DNA of 18,739 nucleotides, from the NCBI GenBank assembly GCA_965656195.1, contig CBFHJL010000056.1, positions 1 to 18,739 on the forward strand, in the 5' to 3' direction. This DNA is from Brumimicrobium sp965656195. Lineage in GTDB: Bacteria; Bacteroidota; Bacteroidia; Flavobacteriales_D; Crocinitomicaceae. The notes under the pieces are model-generated. The model saw only the letters and a list, made by a program, of their open reading frames with translations. It was not told the DNA's origin and searched no databases. Made by a program: the position numbers and the translations under genes. Shown piece after piece: positions 1 to 8,400 of this stretch; position 1 is the first letter of the stretch; the number at the start of each line of letters is the position of its first letter.

Positions 1-1
1 A

Positions 2-646
2 TATGATGCTGTCGATCAAAATGGGCATAAAATAAAGTCTACTTTAATTCGCTACATGAGTTCCAAAGGACTGCGCAAAGATTTAGATGGAATGGAAGAA
101 ATGTCAGAAGAAGATATTTCAAACGTAGAATTAGGATATACCAATATCAATCAACTTTCTCGTTCACCTTTATCTAGGCTAGAAAATCTTAGAAATGACA
201 TCAATTTATTTAGACGCACAGGAAACCCTAATGGTAGCAGCATCACGGAAAGATTAGAACACTTTAAAATTGGATGGGCAATCGTAAGAGACAACTGGTT
301 ACTCGGTGTGGGAACAGGAGATGTGCAGTTGACCTTCAACGAATATTACGATAAAACCAAGTCAAAACTCGACAAGGATAACTGGAATAGAGCACACAAT
401 CAATTCCTAACCTTTTGGATTACATTCGGTATTCTAGGGTTCTTGTTATTTCTTTCATTCTGGAGTTATATGATTTTCATTTCAGCGAAAAGAAAATCAT
501 TGCTTTCACTTGCCTTTGTATTGATTGCAATTGGCTCATTTATTTCTGAAGATACTCTGGAAACACAACAAGGTGTTACATTCGCGGCATTTTTCATAGC
601 TGTGAGTTATCTTTCAACTTATAAAGGGAGAACTGACTTGAAGTAA
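2..646 (+). CDS. O-antigen ligase-like polysaccharide polymerase/ligase, C-terminal part (5' truncated by window edge)
   Basis: The reading frame is open from base 2, so an ATG at 56 is only an internal methionine; 214 codons are visible. The pattern is that of the Wzy/WaaL O-antigen ligase family. A soluble loop contains RLEHFKIGWAIVRDN, then LLGVGTGD, then the family's Asn-preceded-by-His signature in NRAHNQFL. Hydrophobic segments follow around FWITFGILGFLLFLSFW, LLSLAFVLIAIGSF and VTFAAFFIAVSYL. Family members are inner-membrane enzymes that polymerise or attach lipid-linked glycans on the periplasmic side. The N-terminal membrane helices lie outside the window, so the exact subfamily cannot be decided. 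The protein ends in a short hydrophilic tail. The partial glycosyltransferase at the other end of the window also concerns surface glycans, but the two are far apart and need not be linked. Confidence 0.8.
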   Translation, partial: YDAVDQNGHKIKSTLIRYMSSKGLRKDLDGMEEMSEEDISNVELGYTNINQLSRSPLSRLENLRNDINLFRRTGNPNGSSITERLEHFKIGWAIVRDNWLLGVGTGDVQLTFNEYYDKTKSKLDKDNWNRAHNQFLTFWITFGILGFLLFLSFWSYMIFISAKRKSLLSLAFVLIAIGSFISEDTLETQQGVTFAAFFIAVSYLSTYKGRTDLK

Positions 647-703
647 TCGGCTCGAATACATATATTAGTGGATTCAATCATTTTTTCATAAAAATATTCA
701 CAC

Positions 704-1147
704 ATGGCAACGGTATTTGAAACACGATTAATAGGAAATATTGGAAAAGACGCGACAGTAAAAACAATGGATCGCGGGGTAATCGCAATAAATTTCCCTG
801 TAGCACACAATAAGAACTGGAGAGACAAAAGAACCAATGAGCCAAGAACAAAAACAACTTGGGTAAATTGTACCATTTGGAAAAAAGAAGGTGCGAATAT
901 GCGAATTCTTGATTTCTTAAAAAGTGGTGCTCTAGTAGAGCTTACAGGAACACCATTTGCGAAAGCTTTTCATCAAGAAGACGGAAGTATTAAGACTGAG
1001 ATAAGACTAAATATATCACGAACTAACATACTCCGACCAAGTAAAAACGAAACTAACGAGAAGGGCGAAACTAATCAGAATGACTTTAATGATGAAGACG
1101 CTAATAACAGCCTGGATGACTATACTTTAAATGAAGACGACTTTTAA
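704..1147 (+). CDS. ssb: Single-stranded DNA-binding protein
   Basis: A protein of 147 aa with the bacterial SSB layout: an OB-fold over about residues 1-105, then a low-complexity acidic tail. Recognisable features are the start (MATVFETRLIGNIGKDATVK), the FPVAHN strand, TTWVNCTIWKKEGA with its conserved aromatic residues, and LKSGALVELTGTP. The tail is rich in Asn, Asp and Glu and ends NEDDF. This keeps the acidic residues and terminal Phe of the usual SSB tip (DDIPF in E. coli) but lacks the Pro. SSB coats single-stranded DNA in replication and repair, and the tip recruits partner proteins. The start is placed at 704 because the conserved N-terminus begins there. No clear promoter box was found in the 57 bases upstream. 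The gene is monocistronic or read through from the ligase gene. Confidence 0.95.
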   Translation: MATVFETRLIGNIGKDATVKTMDRGVIAINFPVAHNKNWRDKRTNEPRTKTTWVNCTIWKKEGANMRILDFLKSGALVELTGTPFAKAFHQEDGSIKTEIRLNISRTNILRPSKNETNEKGETNQNDFNDEDANNSLDDYTLNEDDF

Positions 1148-1186
1148 ATAGCACTGCTGTTCGTTTTTACTACTTTATGTTAAAAA

Positions 1187-1218
1187 TTTGCTCATTCGTC
1201 GAAGTAAGTTTATATTTG
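1187..1218 (+). promoter_or_regulatory. Bacteroidota-type promoter for cassette 1
   Basis: TTTG at 1187-1190 and TATATTTG at 1211-1218 are separated by 20 bp. This matches the -33 TTTG / -7 TAnnTTTG consensus of the primary sigma factor of Bacteroidota. Transcription would start near 1225, about 13 bases before the ATG at 1238. The same -7 octamer precedes the paralogous cassette (5146-5153) and the 395-codon T9SS gene (13301-13308, minus strand). Confidence 0.75.
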
Positions 1219-1237
1219 CTCGAAAATTAATACTGCT

Positions 1238-1483
1238 ATGAAAAAATACCTATTAAGCTTAAGTGCGATCGTAATTGGATCTGCTTTATCATTCGGTCAG
1301 CAACAGGAGAGTGCTCCTCAAAAAGCTGAAATAAAGAAAACCGAAGCAAAAGCTGTTAAATCTGTCAAAGTGAAAAACATTAAGAAGGCAGAGAAAATAA
1401 ACCCAGCTGATGTCAAAGTAATTCAAGCTAAAGCTGTTAATCGCAAAAAAACGGCTAAAGTCGCAGGAAAAAAAGAAGATTAA
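1238..1483 (+). CDS. Small Lys/Ala-rich secreted protein, cassette 1
   Basis: An 81-aa protein I cannot assign to a named family. It has a clear Sec signal peptide (MKKYLLSLSAIVIGSALSFG, cleavage probably before the first Gln of QQQES). The mature part of about 60 residues has 17 Lys, 1 Arg and 7 acidic residues, no Cys and few aromatics, and looks disordered or helical. The segment AEIKKTEAKAVK matches TEIKKVEVSKKK in the 73-aa protein at 5174-5395, so the two are paralogues. A strong promoter lies just upstream. The next gene, a large T9SS-sorted repeat protein, starts 24 bases after the stop, so the two are probably co-transcribed. A role as cationic partner, linker or chaperone of the acidic surface protein is inference. 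A chance low-complexity gene is unlikely because the arrangement is repeated downstream. Confidence 0.8.
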   Translation: MKKYLLSLSAIVIGSALSFGQQQESAPQKAEIKKTEAKAVKSVKVKNIKKAEKINPADVKVIQAKAVNRKKTAKVAGKKED

Positions 1484-1507
1484 TACTAATCAATTTAATT
1501 TTAAAAG

Positions 1508-4264
1508 ATGAATAAATTATACAATTACGCCTTGGGGGTACTGTCTTTGTTGACGATTACCGTATCAAGTGCAAATGCGCAATCTTGCGATACGTTAAGA
1601 AATTATGATGCAACCCAGGGTTTATCTATAATTACTGGAGTTGAAGGTTTTGTTCCCGGTCATGAAATCATCACTCCAGATGAGGTCCTGTTTTGGGCAG
1701 AGCCATTCACCGTTGCTACGTCGACAAATGTGGTGTCGTTCAGGTTTGCTGTTGACATCGTTGATGATGCCGGTGGTTCGATCACTTTAAACATATGGAA
1801 TGAAGTTGCTGGTAACCCAGGAACTGTAATTGCAACAGAAACAATCAATTTAGCAGATATAGATGCAGGTTTTTTCAACACCTTTGAATTTGCTACTCCT
1901 GTAAATATTCCTGCTGGTAATTTTTATGCTGGTTTCGGAATGGAGTACAGTAATTTCCCAGCGAATCAGATTTCTATAATTTCACAGCAAGTTACAACAG
2001 GAACGTTGAAAATGTTTGATAATAATGGTGGTTGGCAAGATGCTAGTGCTGTTTATACTTTAGGTAACCCTCCTTTATCTGCTCAATTATCTACAGCCTT
2101 AGATGTTTTAACTACTAATGGTACCGTTCCTACACCTGATTTCACAATACTACCAGCTACTGGGGAGATTTGTGCAAGCGGAAGCTTTCAGGTTGATGGG
2201 TCTTTAACAACTGGCGATGTTGACGCATACAATTGGGCATTAGCTGATAACCCTTTTACTCAAATTTATGTTGAGGAAACTGGACAAACAGCAACAATTT
2301 CTCCAACTGTTTCTCCATCTACTCAAGCCATTTACCTTTTGGCAGATGGAGCATGTGTGACAGAGGTTGTAGGTTATTTAGTCGATGTTTATGACGATGT
2401 ATCTGCATCTGTTGGTACAACATCTCCAACATGTGGAAACAATAATGGCGTAATTAACGTTACTGCCGCAGCTGGTGGTGATGGAACATATACATATGAA
2501 CTTACCGATGGTGGCGGAAATACCACTACACAAGGAAACGGTTCTTTTACGGCACTCGCCCCAGGAACATATGATCTATCAGTAACTACTTCAGGCGGTG
2601 GGTGTGAATTCACACAGCAAGTAACATTGACGGCTATCCCACCAGAGACTATTACAGCTGCTGCAGATGAAACAATTTGTAACGGTGCTTCTGTTAACCT
2701 TACGGCTACAGGAACTGGTTCTATACAGTGGTTTGATGGTGGAGGAAACCTAGTAGGTTCAGGATCTCCTTTATCTGTTTCTCCAACGACAACAACTACT
2801 TATGATGCAGTTCTAACTGATGCTAACGGTTGTACAGACACAGATCAACTACAAGTAACAGTAAACCCTGTTAACGATGCAACATTTACTTACTCTTCAA
2901 ATACAATCTGCTTAGGTGGGGCTAATGAAGTACCTACAATTAATGGTACAGGAACGTTTACGTCTACGCCTGCTGGTCTTGTATTTGCAGACGCTTCAAC
3001 AGGAGAAATTGATATTGCGGGTAGTACTGCGAATACATATGACGTAACATTTACTACAACTGGAACTTGCGGTGAAGTTGAAACACAAACAATCACATTA
3101 ACTACAGCTCCTGACGCTTCTTTTTCTTACGGTGCAACTGAATACTGTGCTGAAGTTGGAGTTGAATCACCAACTTTCCCATCAGGGGCGAGCGCAGGTA
3201 CATTCACAGCAACACCAGCTGGACTATCTCTAAATGGTACAAATGGGGAAATAACTCTTGATGCAAGTACTGGGAATACATATACTATTACAAATACAAT
3301 TCCTGCATCAGGTTCTTGTTCTATTGCAACTGCTACTACGACTGTAACTATCAATGCTCTTCCAGCAGTAGATGGTGGTGGAGACGAAAATGTTTGTGAA
3401 GGTACTCAGATTACCTTAACTGCTACTGGAGCAGATACTTATTCTTGGACAGGATCGATTACTCAAGGTACAGCATTTACTCCGTCTCTTGGGAATACAA
3501 CGTATACAGTTTCTGGTACAGATGCTAATGGCTGTGAAAACACTGATGACGTTGTCGTTACAGTTGATGAAGAGCCTGTGTTAGATGCAGGGGCTGATCT
3601 TGAAGTGTGTGATGGTGAGGAAGTTACGCTAACGGCAACAAACTCTGTAGGAACAGTTACATGGAATAACAGTGTTACTGATGGTACGCCTTTCACTCCA
3701 ACAGCAACTGCAACATACACCGCAACCGCAACAAATGGAGCTTGCTCTGTTACAGATGATTTACTCGTAACGGTGAACGCCTTACCTTCTGTTGTTGCAG
3801 GTGCAGATCAAACTACGTGTGAAAATTACGACCCAATCACTTTATCTGGAACACCAGCAGGTGGAACATTCTCTGGTGCTGGTGTCACTGGTGCTGAGTT
3901 TGATCCAGGTACTGCAGGTGTTGGAACTCACGTAGTAACATACACTTACCAAGATGGTAACGGTTGCGAAAGTTCAGCAACGCAAACGTTCACAGTTGAT
4001 GGATGTGCATCAATAGAAGAAAATGCATTAGAGGCTATTGTTGTAGCTCCAAACCCTGCAACTTCTCACGTGAACATCAAAATAAACTCAAATGACCTAA
4101 GAAATGTTCAGTTAATGAGCGCTACGGGACAATTAATAGATGCTGAAGTAGTTATTGAAGCTGCTCAAACAAGAGTTGACCTAAACAAAGTGTCTAAAGG
4201 AACTTACTTCCTTCAGATCAACACTATAAATGGTCAAACGACTAAAAAATTGATTGTTCAATAA
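1508..4264 (+). CDS. T9SS type A sorted surface protein with SprB and Ig-like repeats, cassette 1 (918 aa)
   Basis: A signal peptide (residues 1 to about 24, ending SSANA) is followed by a region beginning QSCDTLRNY. Residues about 25-200 form a beta-rich domain shared with the 1201-aa paralogue downstream. A SprB-type repeat follows (about 295-380; TCGNNNGVINVTAAAGGDG and APGTYDLSV). Six Ig/PKD-like repeats with a Cys pair occupy about 382-835 (e.g. CEGTQITLTATGADTYSW ... DANGC). The C-terminal 83 residues form a T9SS type A sorting domain (VVAPNPATSHVNI, GQLIDAE, KGTYFLQI, KKLIVQ). Family knowledge predicts export by Sec and T9SS, cleavage of the tail and cell-surface attachment or release, with a likely adhesive role. 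Between Lys168 and Lys858 there is no Lys or Arg, leaving a very acidic body. Paired Cys suggest disulfides. Codon usage appears uniform, with no frameshift. Confidence 0.88.
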   Translation: MNKLYNYALGVLSLLTITVSSANAQSCDTLRNYDATQGLSIITGVEGFVPGHEIITPDEVLFWAEPFTVATSTNVVSFRFAVDIVDDAGGSITLNIWNEVAGNPGTVIATETINLADIDAGFFNTFEFATPVNIPAGNFYAGFGMEYSNFPANQISIISQQVTTGTLKMFDNNGGWQDASAVYTLGNPPLSAQLSTALDVLTTNGTVPTPDFTILPATGEICASGSFQVDGSLTTGDVDAYNWALADNPFTQIYVEETGQTATISPTVSPSTQAIYLLADGACVTEVVGYLVDVYDDVSASVGTTSPTCGNNNGVINVTAAAGGDGTYTYELTDGGGNTTTQGNGSFTALAPGTYDLSVTTSGGGCEFTQQVTLTAIPPETITAAADETICNGASVNLTATGTGSIQWFDGGGNLVGSGSPLSVSPTTTTTYDAVLTDANGCTDTDQLQVTVNPVNDATFTYSSNTICLGGANEVPTINGTGTFTSTPAGLVFADASTGEIDIAGSTANTYDVTFTTTGTCGEVETQTITLTTAPDASFSYGATEYCAEVGVESPTFPSGASAGTFTATPAGLSLNGTNGEITLDASTGNTYTITNTIPASGSCSIATATTTVTINALPAVDGGGDENVCEGTQITLTATGADTYSWTGSITQGTAFTPSLGNTTYTVSGTDANGCENTDDVVVTVDEEPVLDAGADLEVCDGEEVTLTATNSVGTVTWNNSVTDGTPFTPTATATYTATATNGACSVTDDLLVTVNALPSVVAGADQTTCENYDPITLSGTPAGGTFSGAGVTGAEFDPGTAGVGTHVVTYTYQDGNGCESSATQTFTVDGCASIEENALEAIVVAPNPATSHVNIKINSNDLRNVQLMSATGQLIDAEVVIEAAQTRVDLNKVSKGTYFLQINTINGQTTKKLIVQ

Positions 4265-4283
4265 AATAACTAATCATAATATC

Positions 4284-4315
4284 AAAAAGCAGCTCTTTCG
4301 GGGGCTGCTTTTTTT
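4284..4315 (+). terminator. Rho-independent terminator after cassette 1
   Basis: The stem AAAAAGCAGCTC pairs with GGGCTGCTTTTT (one U-G pair) around a short loop and runs into seven T residues at 4309-4315. It lies 20 bases after the stop codon of the 918-aa gene and 18 bases before truA, so it ends the first cassette. Confidence 0.85.
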
Positions 4316-4332
4316 ATGTTCCTTAAAGAATA

Positions 4333-5121
4333 ATGCAGAAAAAAAGGTTTTACTATGTTTTAGCCATTCAATACCTCGGGTTTAGGTATCACGGTTGGCA
4401 AAATCAACCCAATGTGATTACCGTTGAAGGTATGTTTCGTAAAACAATCAGATATGTGCTCAACGATCGAGAAGCCAAGGTACTTGCAAGTGGAAGAACT
4501 GATGCTAAGGTTTCAGCAAATAAAACTTACATTGAACTTTTTACTTACGAACCAATCCTGAATATTGAAGTATTTTTAGGCACCTTCAATTTTAACCTGC
4601 CCTCAGACATTCGAATACTTGAAGTTTTTGAAACAGATCAAAGCTTCAACATCATTCAATCTCCTAAATTAAAAACATACCATTATTACTTTGCATTCGG
4701 AGAAAAATTTCATCCATTTTGCGCTTCTCTCATGTGTCATTTACATGGCTCCCTCAATATTGAATTAATGCAAAAAGCTGCTCGACTTTTTGAAGGAAAG
4801 AAGGATTTTTTTTCATACACATTCCAACCCAAGGAAAACACCAATACCATTTCCAAAATTGAACATTGCTCTATCGAACTTAATACTAAATTGACTGCTT
4901 CTTTTTTCCCGGAAAAATCATATGTAATGATCGTTAAAGGTGAGGGATTCAAAAGGAATCAAATTCGACTGATGATGGGTGCATTAATTGACCTGGGCAG
5001 AAATAAAATTACACTGAATGAATTTAAACAGTCTTTAAACGGAAAAAATAAGATAGTACTCGAACACATTGCTCCCGGGTCTGGATTAATACTTGAAGAC
5101 GTCTCAATCTTCGATAAATGA
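4333..5121 (+). CDS. truA: TruA-family tRNA pseudouridine synthase, divergent
   Basis: A 262-aa protein with the TruA layout. The N-terminal half opens with YYVLAIQYLGFRYHGWQ, followed by the catalytic-loop motif SGRTDAKVSA with the presumed nucleophile Asp57. The second half carries KLKTYHYYF, the GKKDFFSYT region, and GEGFKRNQIRLMMGAL with the GR of DLGRNKI. TruA isomerises uridines 38-40 in the tRNA anticodon stem. Two positions in the active-site loop differ from the usual GRTDAGVHA: Gly to Lys (59) and His to Ser (61). The HFD usual downstream is replaced by IELF. Length is normal for the family. This may be a divergent paralogue rather than the main TruA of the cell, so the gene symbol is a family-level call. 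It sits alone between the two surface-protein cassettes, with a terminator before it and a promoter overlapping its stop. Confidence 0.8.
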   Translation: MQKKRFYYVLAIQYLGFRYHGWQNQPNVITVEGMFRKTIRYVLNDREAKVLASGRTDAKVSANKTYIELFTYEPILNIEVFLGTFNFNLPSDIRILEVFETDQSFNIIQSPKLKTYHYYFAFGEKFHPFCASLMCHLHGSLNIELMQKAARLFEGKKDFFSYTFQPKENTNTISKIEHCSIELNTKLTASFFPEKSYVMIVKGEGFKRNQIRLMMGALIDLGRNKITLNEFKQSLNGKNKIVLEHIAPGSGLILEDVSIFDK

Positions 5122-5153
5122 TTTTTTTCAAAGGATTAATATCCATATATTTG
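5122..5153 (+). promoter_or_regulatory. Bacteroidota-type promoter for cassette 2
   Basis: TATATTTG at 5146-5153 is a full TAnnTTTG -7 box. Twenty bases upstream, at 5122-5125, lies TTTT, one mismatch from the -33 TTTG. The predicted start near 5160 leaves a leader of about 14 bases before the ATG at 5174. The box lies directly after the truA stop codon (5119-5121). Confidence 0.65.
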
Positions 5154-5173
5154 CGACTAAATTTGAATTCGAT

Positions 5174-5395
5174 ATGAAAAACATACTATTACTTACTCTA
5201 TTTATTTTATTTGTTTCTATCTCTTCTCATGCTCAAAAAAAACATCTTACAACTGAAATAAAGAAGGTTGAGGTATCGAAGAAAAAAGCGGCAAAACTAA
5301 AAGCTGCAAAACGAGTTGTCAAAGTTCCTGTTCATAAAAAAGCAGCAGTGAAGTCGATACGGAAAGAAGAATTTTTAAAGAAAGAAGTAAACTAA
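5174..5395 (+). CDS. Small Lys-rich secreted protein, cassette 2
   Basis: A 73-aa paralogue of the protein at 1238-1483, of unknown family. It has a Sec signal peptide (MKNILLLTLFILFVSISSHA) and a mature part of about 53 residues with 17 Lys, 2 Arg and only 5 Glu. The shared motif is TEIKKVEVSKKK, compared with AEIKKTEAKAVK in the first copy. An in-frame ATG at 5093 would add 27 residues, but it lies inside truA and upstream of the -7 box, and would bury the signal peptide, so 5174 is the better start. The large T9SS protein begins 22 bases after the stop, the same arrangement as in cassette 1. Function is unknown. The repeated pairing with a Lys/Arg-free surface protein points to a joint role, which is inference. 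Confidence 0.8.
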   Translation: MKNILLLTLFILFVSISSHAQKKHLTTEIKKVEVSKKKAAKLKAAKRVVKVPVHKKAAVKSIRKEEFLKKEVN

Positions 5396-5417
5396 CCCCA
5401 TCTAAACAAATTGAATC

Positions 5418-8400
5418 ATGAATTTTTTTAATACACTACTAGCTGCGACCATTTCTTTAATGATAACTGAAGTTTCTTTAGGTCAGTCTTGCGACACTTT
5501 GAGAAATTATTCATTAACTGATGATTTTTACGAAATATCAGGTCCGAATGGTGCAGCACTTGGGCACGACAAATTAAACGATGGTATGGGTGGCACTACC
5601 AATATCACAGCATGGGCAGAACCATATACTGTAACTGCATCCACGGAGGTAAGAAGACTTCGTTTTCTTCCATGGCTTGTTCATGATGAAGGAGGGTCAG
5701 TAACCTTCAACGTATATGCCGATGACAATGCCGGTCGTCCAGGTACAATTTTAGATTCAGAAACTGTTCCTATCTCAGACTTCACGGAGAATACATTTTA
5801 TGAATTAGACTTTCTGACGCCAGCTACAGTGAATGGCAACTTTTTCGTTGGTTTTGAACTTACTTACAACGCTGTCGAAGACTCATTTGCTATCATTGGG
5901 ACGCACAAACCGGGTGGGATTAATTTTACGCAGCTGTTTTATGATGGAGCTTGGGACGACGTAGACAATATTTATACCATTGGTCCAGATCCATTTGTTA
6001 GTGCGTGGCGTCTTGATGTTCTATGTTCGAATGCACCGGATCCGATTGCAAACTTTACAATAGATGGCTTTACGGCTTGTACAGGAAGTGATTTCAATAT
6101 GGACGCCAGCACTTCACAAAACACGGATCAATACCTCTGGTTTCTGACTGGTACTAGTGCAACTCCGATCTATGATACGGACGAAGGGGTTAATGGAACT
6201 GTCACAACGACAACAGCTGGTAATGATCAAGAAGTTATACTCCTTGCAGATGGCGGTTGTAGAACTGATGCAGTAGGTTATGTTGTTGATGTATTCAGTC
6301 CCGTTTCAGCGACAGTTGGAATTCAAAATACAACTTGTGGACTTGACAACGGTCAAATTAATATAACGTCTCCTTCAGGAGGAAGCGGGAGCTACTCTTA
6401 CTCAATCAATAATGGAAGTACCTTCCAAAGTAATGGGACTTATACAGGTTTATCTTCGGGTGTATATAATGTTGTTGTTGTAACAGGCGGTGAGGGCTGT
6501 TCATATACTGAAACAGTTACTGTAGGAGCAAGTACGCGAGAGTTAATTAATGCAGGAGCCAATGTTGCGATATGTGAGAATGATAATGCCACAATTACTG
6601 CTTCTGGAAACGGAACAATTGAATGGTTCGACGGACTTACATCGTTAGGCAACGGAACATCTCTTTCCGTTAATCCATCTGTAACCACGATTTACGATGC
6701 CGTACTAACAGATGTTAACGGCTGTGAAGATACTAATCAGGTGACCGTAACAGTTAATCAGCTTCCAACTGTTAATGCCTCCGGTATAGCGACTGTTTGT
6801 GCAGGATCACCAACTACAATATCGGCTACAGGAGCGAGTTCATATTCTTGGAATAATGGTTTAGGTAATGGTGCAAGTCAAGTTGTGTCACCTAATACAA
6901 CTACTATTTACGAGGTAACGGGAACAGATGCTAATGGGTGTGTCGATACAGATCAAGTTACTATAAGTGTTAATGCTCTTCCAAATGTTAGCGCTGGTTC
7001 AAATGTTTCTATTTGTGATGGAGCAAACACTACTTTGAATGCTTCTGGAGCGGATACATACAGTTGGGACAATGGATTAGGCAATGGTGCGACTCATTCT
7101 GTATCTCCTGGTTCAACGACAACCTATGAAGTTACAGGAAGTGATGCTAATAATTGTATTAATACAGCAACCGTGCAGGTAACGGTTAACGCAATCGAAG
7201 ACCCAAGCTTTACTTTTAATGATTATTGTGAAGTAGCTACTTCTAATGGTCCAATAAATATTGTTACAACGGGTGGTACATTTTCATTCAATCCGGCTCC
7301 AACAGATGGAGCAACAATTGATGGAACTTCAGGTGAAATAACTGATGGAATTACTGGGTCGACTTATAGTGTTGAGTACGTGACAAACGGAACATGTCCG
7401 AGCTCTTCAATTGAAACAGTTTCTGTACAAAGTAATGATGATCCCTCTTTCAATTACACAGACATATGTCTAGGTAATGGTGTCCCTATTGAACCATCAA
7501 ATATAGCTACATCCAATGGTACTTTCGACTTTGTAACTTTACCAACAGATGGTGCTTCCATAAATACCTCTACTGGGGTTATTTCTGGAGCAGTACAAGG
7601 AAGTTCATATGAAGTTGAGTATACAACACCAACTGGGGTTTGTCAAGCATCTTCAAGTGTGACTGTTCAGGTATTTAATGCTCCAACTGTTACTGCAGTA
7701 GGAACGCAAACGATTTGCGAACAAGATGTCGTTACAATAAATGCAACAGGAGCTGACTCATACTCTTGGGACAATGGATTAGGTGCTGGAAACGTTCAAG
7801 CAGTTTCACCGTCATCTACAACGACATATGAAGTTACGGGTACGATTGCTAATGGATGCACTAATACTGATATTGTAACATTAACTGTTAACCCACTTCC
7901 TACTGTAAATGCAGGAAATGATCAAGAAGTTTGTGAGGGTGAAATCGTAAACGTTTCTGCTTCAGGTGCAAATTCTTACTCGTGGGATAACGGATTAGGG
8001 GCAGGCGCAACACATTCTTTTACAGCTACTTCAACTATAACATACATCGTTACTGGAACTGATGGGAACAATTGCAGCAACACAGATGAAGTTATAATCA
8101 CGATAAATACGCTACCTACTGTAGATGCAGGTGGTGATCAAGACATTTGTTCTGGTGATCAAACAACTATCACGGCATCAGGAGCAAATACTTACTCGTG
8201 GAGCAATGGACTTGGCGCTGGTGCTGCTCATAATGTTTCACCAACTTCAACAACATTATATGAGGTAACTGGAACAGACTTGAATGGTTGTGAAAATGTC
8301 GATCAAATCACAGTATCAGTTAATGCTATTCCAGCAATTAACGCAGGAGTTGATCAAATAGTTTGCGAAGGTGAAGAACTTACTCTTTCAGCTTCTGTAT

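Noticed and set aside
2389..3720. Several minus-strand open frames of 68-85 codons within the large repeat gene
   Set aside because: They are low-complexity antisense shadows (Val, Pro and Ser rich) of the repeat protein, with no start signals of their own.
5093..5173. Upstream in-frame ATG extending the second small Lys-rich protein to 100 aa
   Set aside because: It lies inside truA and upstream of the -7 promoter box, and would place 27 hydrophilic residues before a clear signal peptide.
6770..8340. Regular repeats of about 216 bases that could suggest a CRISPR or satellite array
   Set aside because: They are in-frame coding repeats of an Ig-like domain, diverged at DNA level and lacking short identical repeats with unique spacers.
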